From Cryptomeria japonica (taxonomy: Eukaryota > Streptophyta > Pinopsida > Cupressales > Cupressaceae): a stretch of DNA of 64,000 nt. Position 1 is the stretch's first letter. Every line of letters starts with the position of its first letter. Positions 62,190 to 64,000 of this stretch are shown here, piece after piece. Under the pieces are notes generated by a model that searched no databases, had not been told where the DNA came from, and worked only from the letters and a program-made list of their open reading frames with translations. A program made the translations under genes and the position numbers. The DNA is taken from assembly GCF_030272615.1 (NCBI RefSeq), contig NC_081410.1, positions 126,781,140 to 126,845,139 of the forward strand, given 5' to 3'.

Positions 62190-62460
62190 ACATGCCATAA
62201 TCAATGCTATCTCTGGAACTTGGTTCAGCGATCTGTTCACAGATACTTGCAATTGCCTCAACTTCGACAGTCTGACTACAAGTTCCAATTGCCTCTCCTC
62301 GACGATCTATTGGACACCCTTGCAGCCTGCCTCAATCGGTGATCTATTCAAGACAACCCGCCAACTACCTCAAGTTCTTGCTTCTACGTTCAATGATCTG
62401 CTTGCAAGCCTTGTACTACCTCAATATTTGGCGATCTGAACAAGTCTTCAAGCTGCCTAA
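62190..62460 (-). repeat. Irregular 45-55 bp repeat in element leader
   Basis: GATCTGTT, GATCTATT and GATCTGCTTG words alternate with TGCCTC or TACCTCAA words about six times. The plus-strand open frame across it follows from this repetition and from absence of stops, not from a known protein. Confidence 0.45.
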
Positions 62461-62497
62461 AATTATTTTCTTCCAACAAGTTCACAACCAACTCTGA

Positions 62498-62509
62498 GCT
62501 CTGATACCA
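62498..62509 (-). other. Primer-binding site (initiator Met-tRNA)
   Basis: Minus strand TGGTATCAGAGC, two bases from the 5' LTR that ends at 62512. Confidence 0.92.
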
Positions 62510-62511
62510 CC

Positions 62512-63390
62512 TAATGCAGTCAAGGTAGGGAGGTCCAATGAAGGGAAGCCCCACCTTGCAACCTAAAACATAAACACCAGGAATAACATCAAAAATTGAT
62601 TCACACAACACAAGATATAACCAGGGAAAACAAAAAAAAGAGCAATCCCTATAATAATTTAATGAATTACATATGCCCTCGGGCTTTACAGATGCTAGGA
62701 TGCAGCCCAGGATAACAAAATGATTCAAACAACTTAATTTCCTGATTCGGTAGATCATCTACCTTCAACTCTATCATCTATTATGTCTGTTGATCTAAAT
62801 CTCAGTCTGCCAGACCAAAGTACCTTAGTGCTTCCAGAATCTACATCTTTTCTGATTCTTATCTTTCGCGGATCTCCTCCTCTCCAAATGAATCTCCCAC
62901 TTCCCCAATATACCATCCACAAGCCTCAACAACATAATTAAGTCATCCAATATGCTTTGGTTTATGATGAAACGTGTAAACACAAACATGTCGGTCAAAT
63001 TACCAAAAACACCTCCAAGAATGCTTAGAAGTTTGCGTATACCTCCACGAACATCGGCCAGGTCCAAAACAACACTCCCATATGATCTGCAAGTCACAAA
63101 AACCATTTGCAGCCCAATTTTTCCTTACCCCACACATTGTAAGACCAATCGGTAAGAACACACCAACACCAGACCAATATCGGAATCGATACCTTGTTGG
63201 AATCAAATCCAAATGCCATGAATTTTGAATATGTTTGCGTCAAGGGTCTCTAGATGCTAAATCCACATCCACGGCTCTAAATTCACAAATATGAAGAAAC
63301 ACAACAATCTCCAAGGTCACCTCCTAGGTAATCAGCAACTCCACAGTCAACTGCTCCAACTGGAAGAATTTCCCCGATGCCCTTGCATCA
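62512..63390 (-). repeat. 5' LTR of deleted element
   Basis: 879 bp, TAATGCAG (mutated from TGATGCAG) to TTGCATCA in plus coordinates. Confidence 0.88.
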
Positions 63391-64000
63391 ATAAATAATC
63401 ATGAAATTCAATTATATGTAAAAGAAAGGGAATACTTGAAATAAGTAATAATTTCATTTCATCTATAAGTTTTAATATTTTATCATGTTATCCAAGATTA
63501 TATCAATAAAATCATTTACTTGTTGTAGCATGTTATTGTTGGTGTAGATTAGCTAAGTAGCATGGTTAACAATAAACATGAAATTCAACTTAGTGAAAAG
63601 GAGAGGTAGCCACCAAGTTTCAATATATTTGCACATAAAGCCATGTGAGAATGGGTAAATGGCATGTGGTGTGGGTCCCACTATCCATTTGATTATAAAT
63701 AGAAAAAACTCTAACCCTAACAATGACATCATTTAATAGATTTTAAGCCTTGGCATCACATTCTTAAATCTAAGCAAAATATTAAGATTGTAAATTTTGC
63801 TATCATTAGTATTTTGGGTTGCTATTTTTTAAAATTATTTTTGGATAGCTATTGTGATGATAAATAATTTTTACATGATCATGTATCGTCAGCTCAATAA
63901 TTATGGAATGATCAATATTAATCATATAATAAATATATCAATATTTATAAAATTTAGTAAAATATTGATTATAAAAATCAATATAAGTATAATATACGTA
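63391..64000. other. AT-rich flank, no gene
   Basis: After the ATAAA target duplication the sequence is AT-rich with no supported feature. It ends in ATATT/AATAT-rich DNA at the window edge. Confidence 0.5.

Larger units (their letters stand above)
61275..63390 (-). mobile_element. Internally deleted LTR element, TGATGCA family
   Basis: Two LTRs homologous to the solo LTR at 27634-28486 enclose about 366 bp. The whole is flanked by the 5-bp duplication ATAAA (61270-61274 and 63391-63395), so it is one insertion. A minus-strand primer site lies next to the right LTR, which fixes the orientation. The left LTR has lost its final few bases and the purine tract, so the deletion ran from inside the leader to the edge of the 3' LTR. 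No coding region remains. Confidence 0.88.

Overview
This window reads as nuclear intergenic DNA from a seed plant with a large, transposon-dense genome. The evidence is AT-rich sequence with no intact host gene, and layers of Ty3/gypsy and Ty1/copia LTR retrotransposons of plant type: initiator-Met tRNA primer sites, a chromovirus-like pol, a UBN2-type copia gag, and gag fragments of the long-element gypsy kind. A gymnosperm is plausible from the element style, but the sequence alone does not prove it. I found no rRNA, tRNA, CRISPR array or functional host gene.

Layout. 1-3.2 kb holds the 3' end of a gypsy element: an antisense extra ORF with a G-patch-like motif, a polypurine tract and an LTR. 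3.75-5.05 kb is a decayed minus-strand gypsy gag, followed by a TCGATGAAA-rich tract. 6.0-9.2 kb is a long broken plus-strand ORF of unknown family that ends in a charged, probably coiled-coil part. 9.2-26.5 kb is featureless AT-rich DNA with a few decayed tandem repeats.

Four insertions are resolved well. (a) 26546-27552 is a copia-like element reduced to two LTRs and 80 bp, with target duplication CTCTT. (b) 27634-28486 is a solo LTR with target duplication GATAG. (c) 28685-39702 is an 11-kb gypsy chromovirus with 3.7-4.0 kb LTRs and target duplication ACCTA; it has no gag and its integrase is broken. (d) 61275-63390 is an internally deleted member of the same family as the solo LTR, with target duplication ATAAA.

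42.6-44.6 kb is the 3' end of a minus-strand copia-type element with an extra coiled-coil ORF in the envelope-like position. 44.6-51.5 kb is a composite, much-decayed region with a coiled-coil ORF, a Gln/Asn-rich ORF built on 7-residue repeats and two minisatellites. 51.5-58.3 kb is a nearly complete but dead minus-strand Ty1/copia element. The remainder (58.3-61.3 and 63.4-64 kb) is AT-rich and without recognisable genes.

The elements do not form a pathway; they record successive invasion, recombination and decay. The parts most worth following are the retroelement-borne extra ORFs with no family I recognise, and the defective but recent-looking gypsy insertion, which may have depended on a partner element for mobility.
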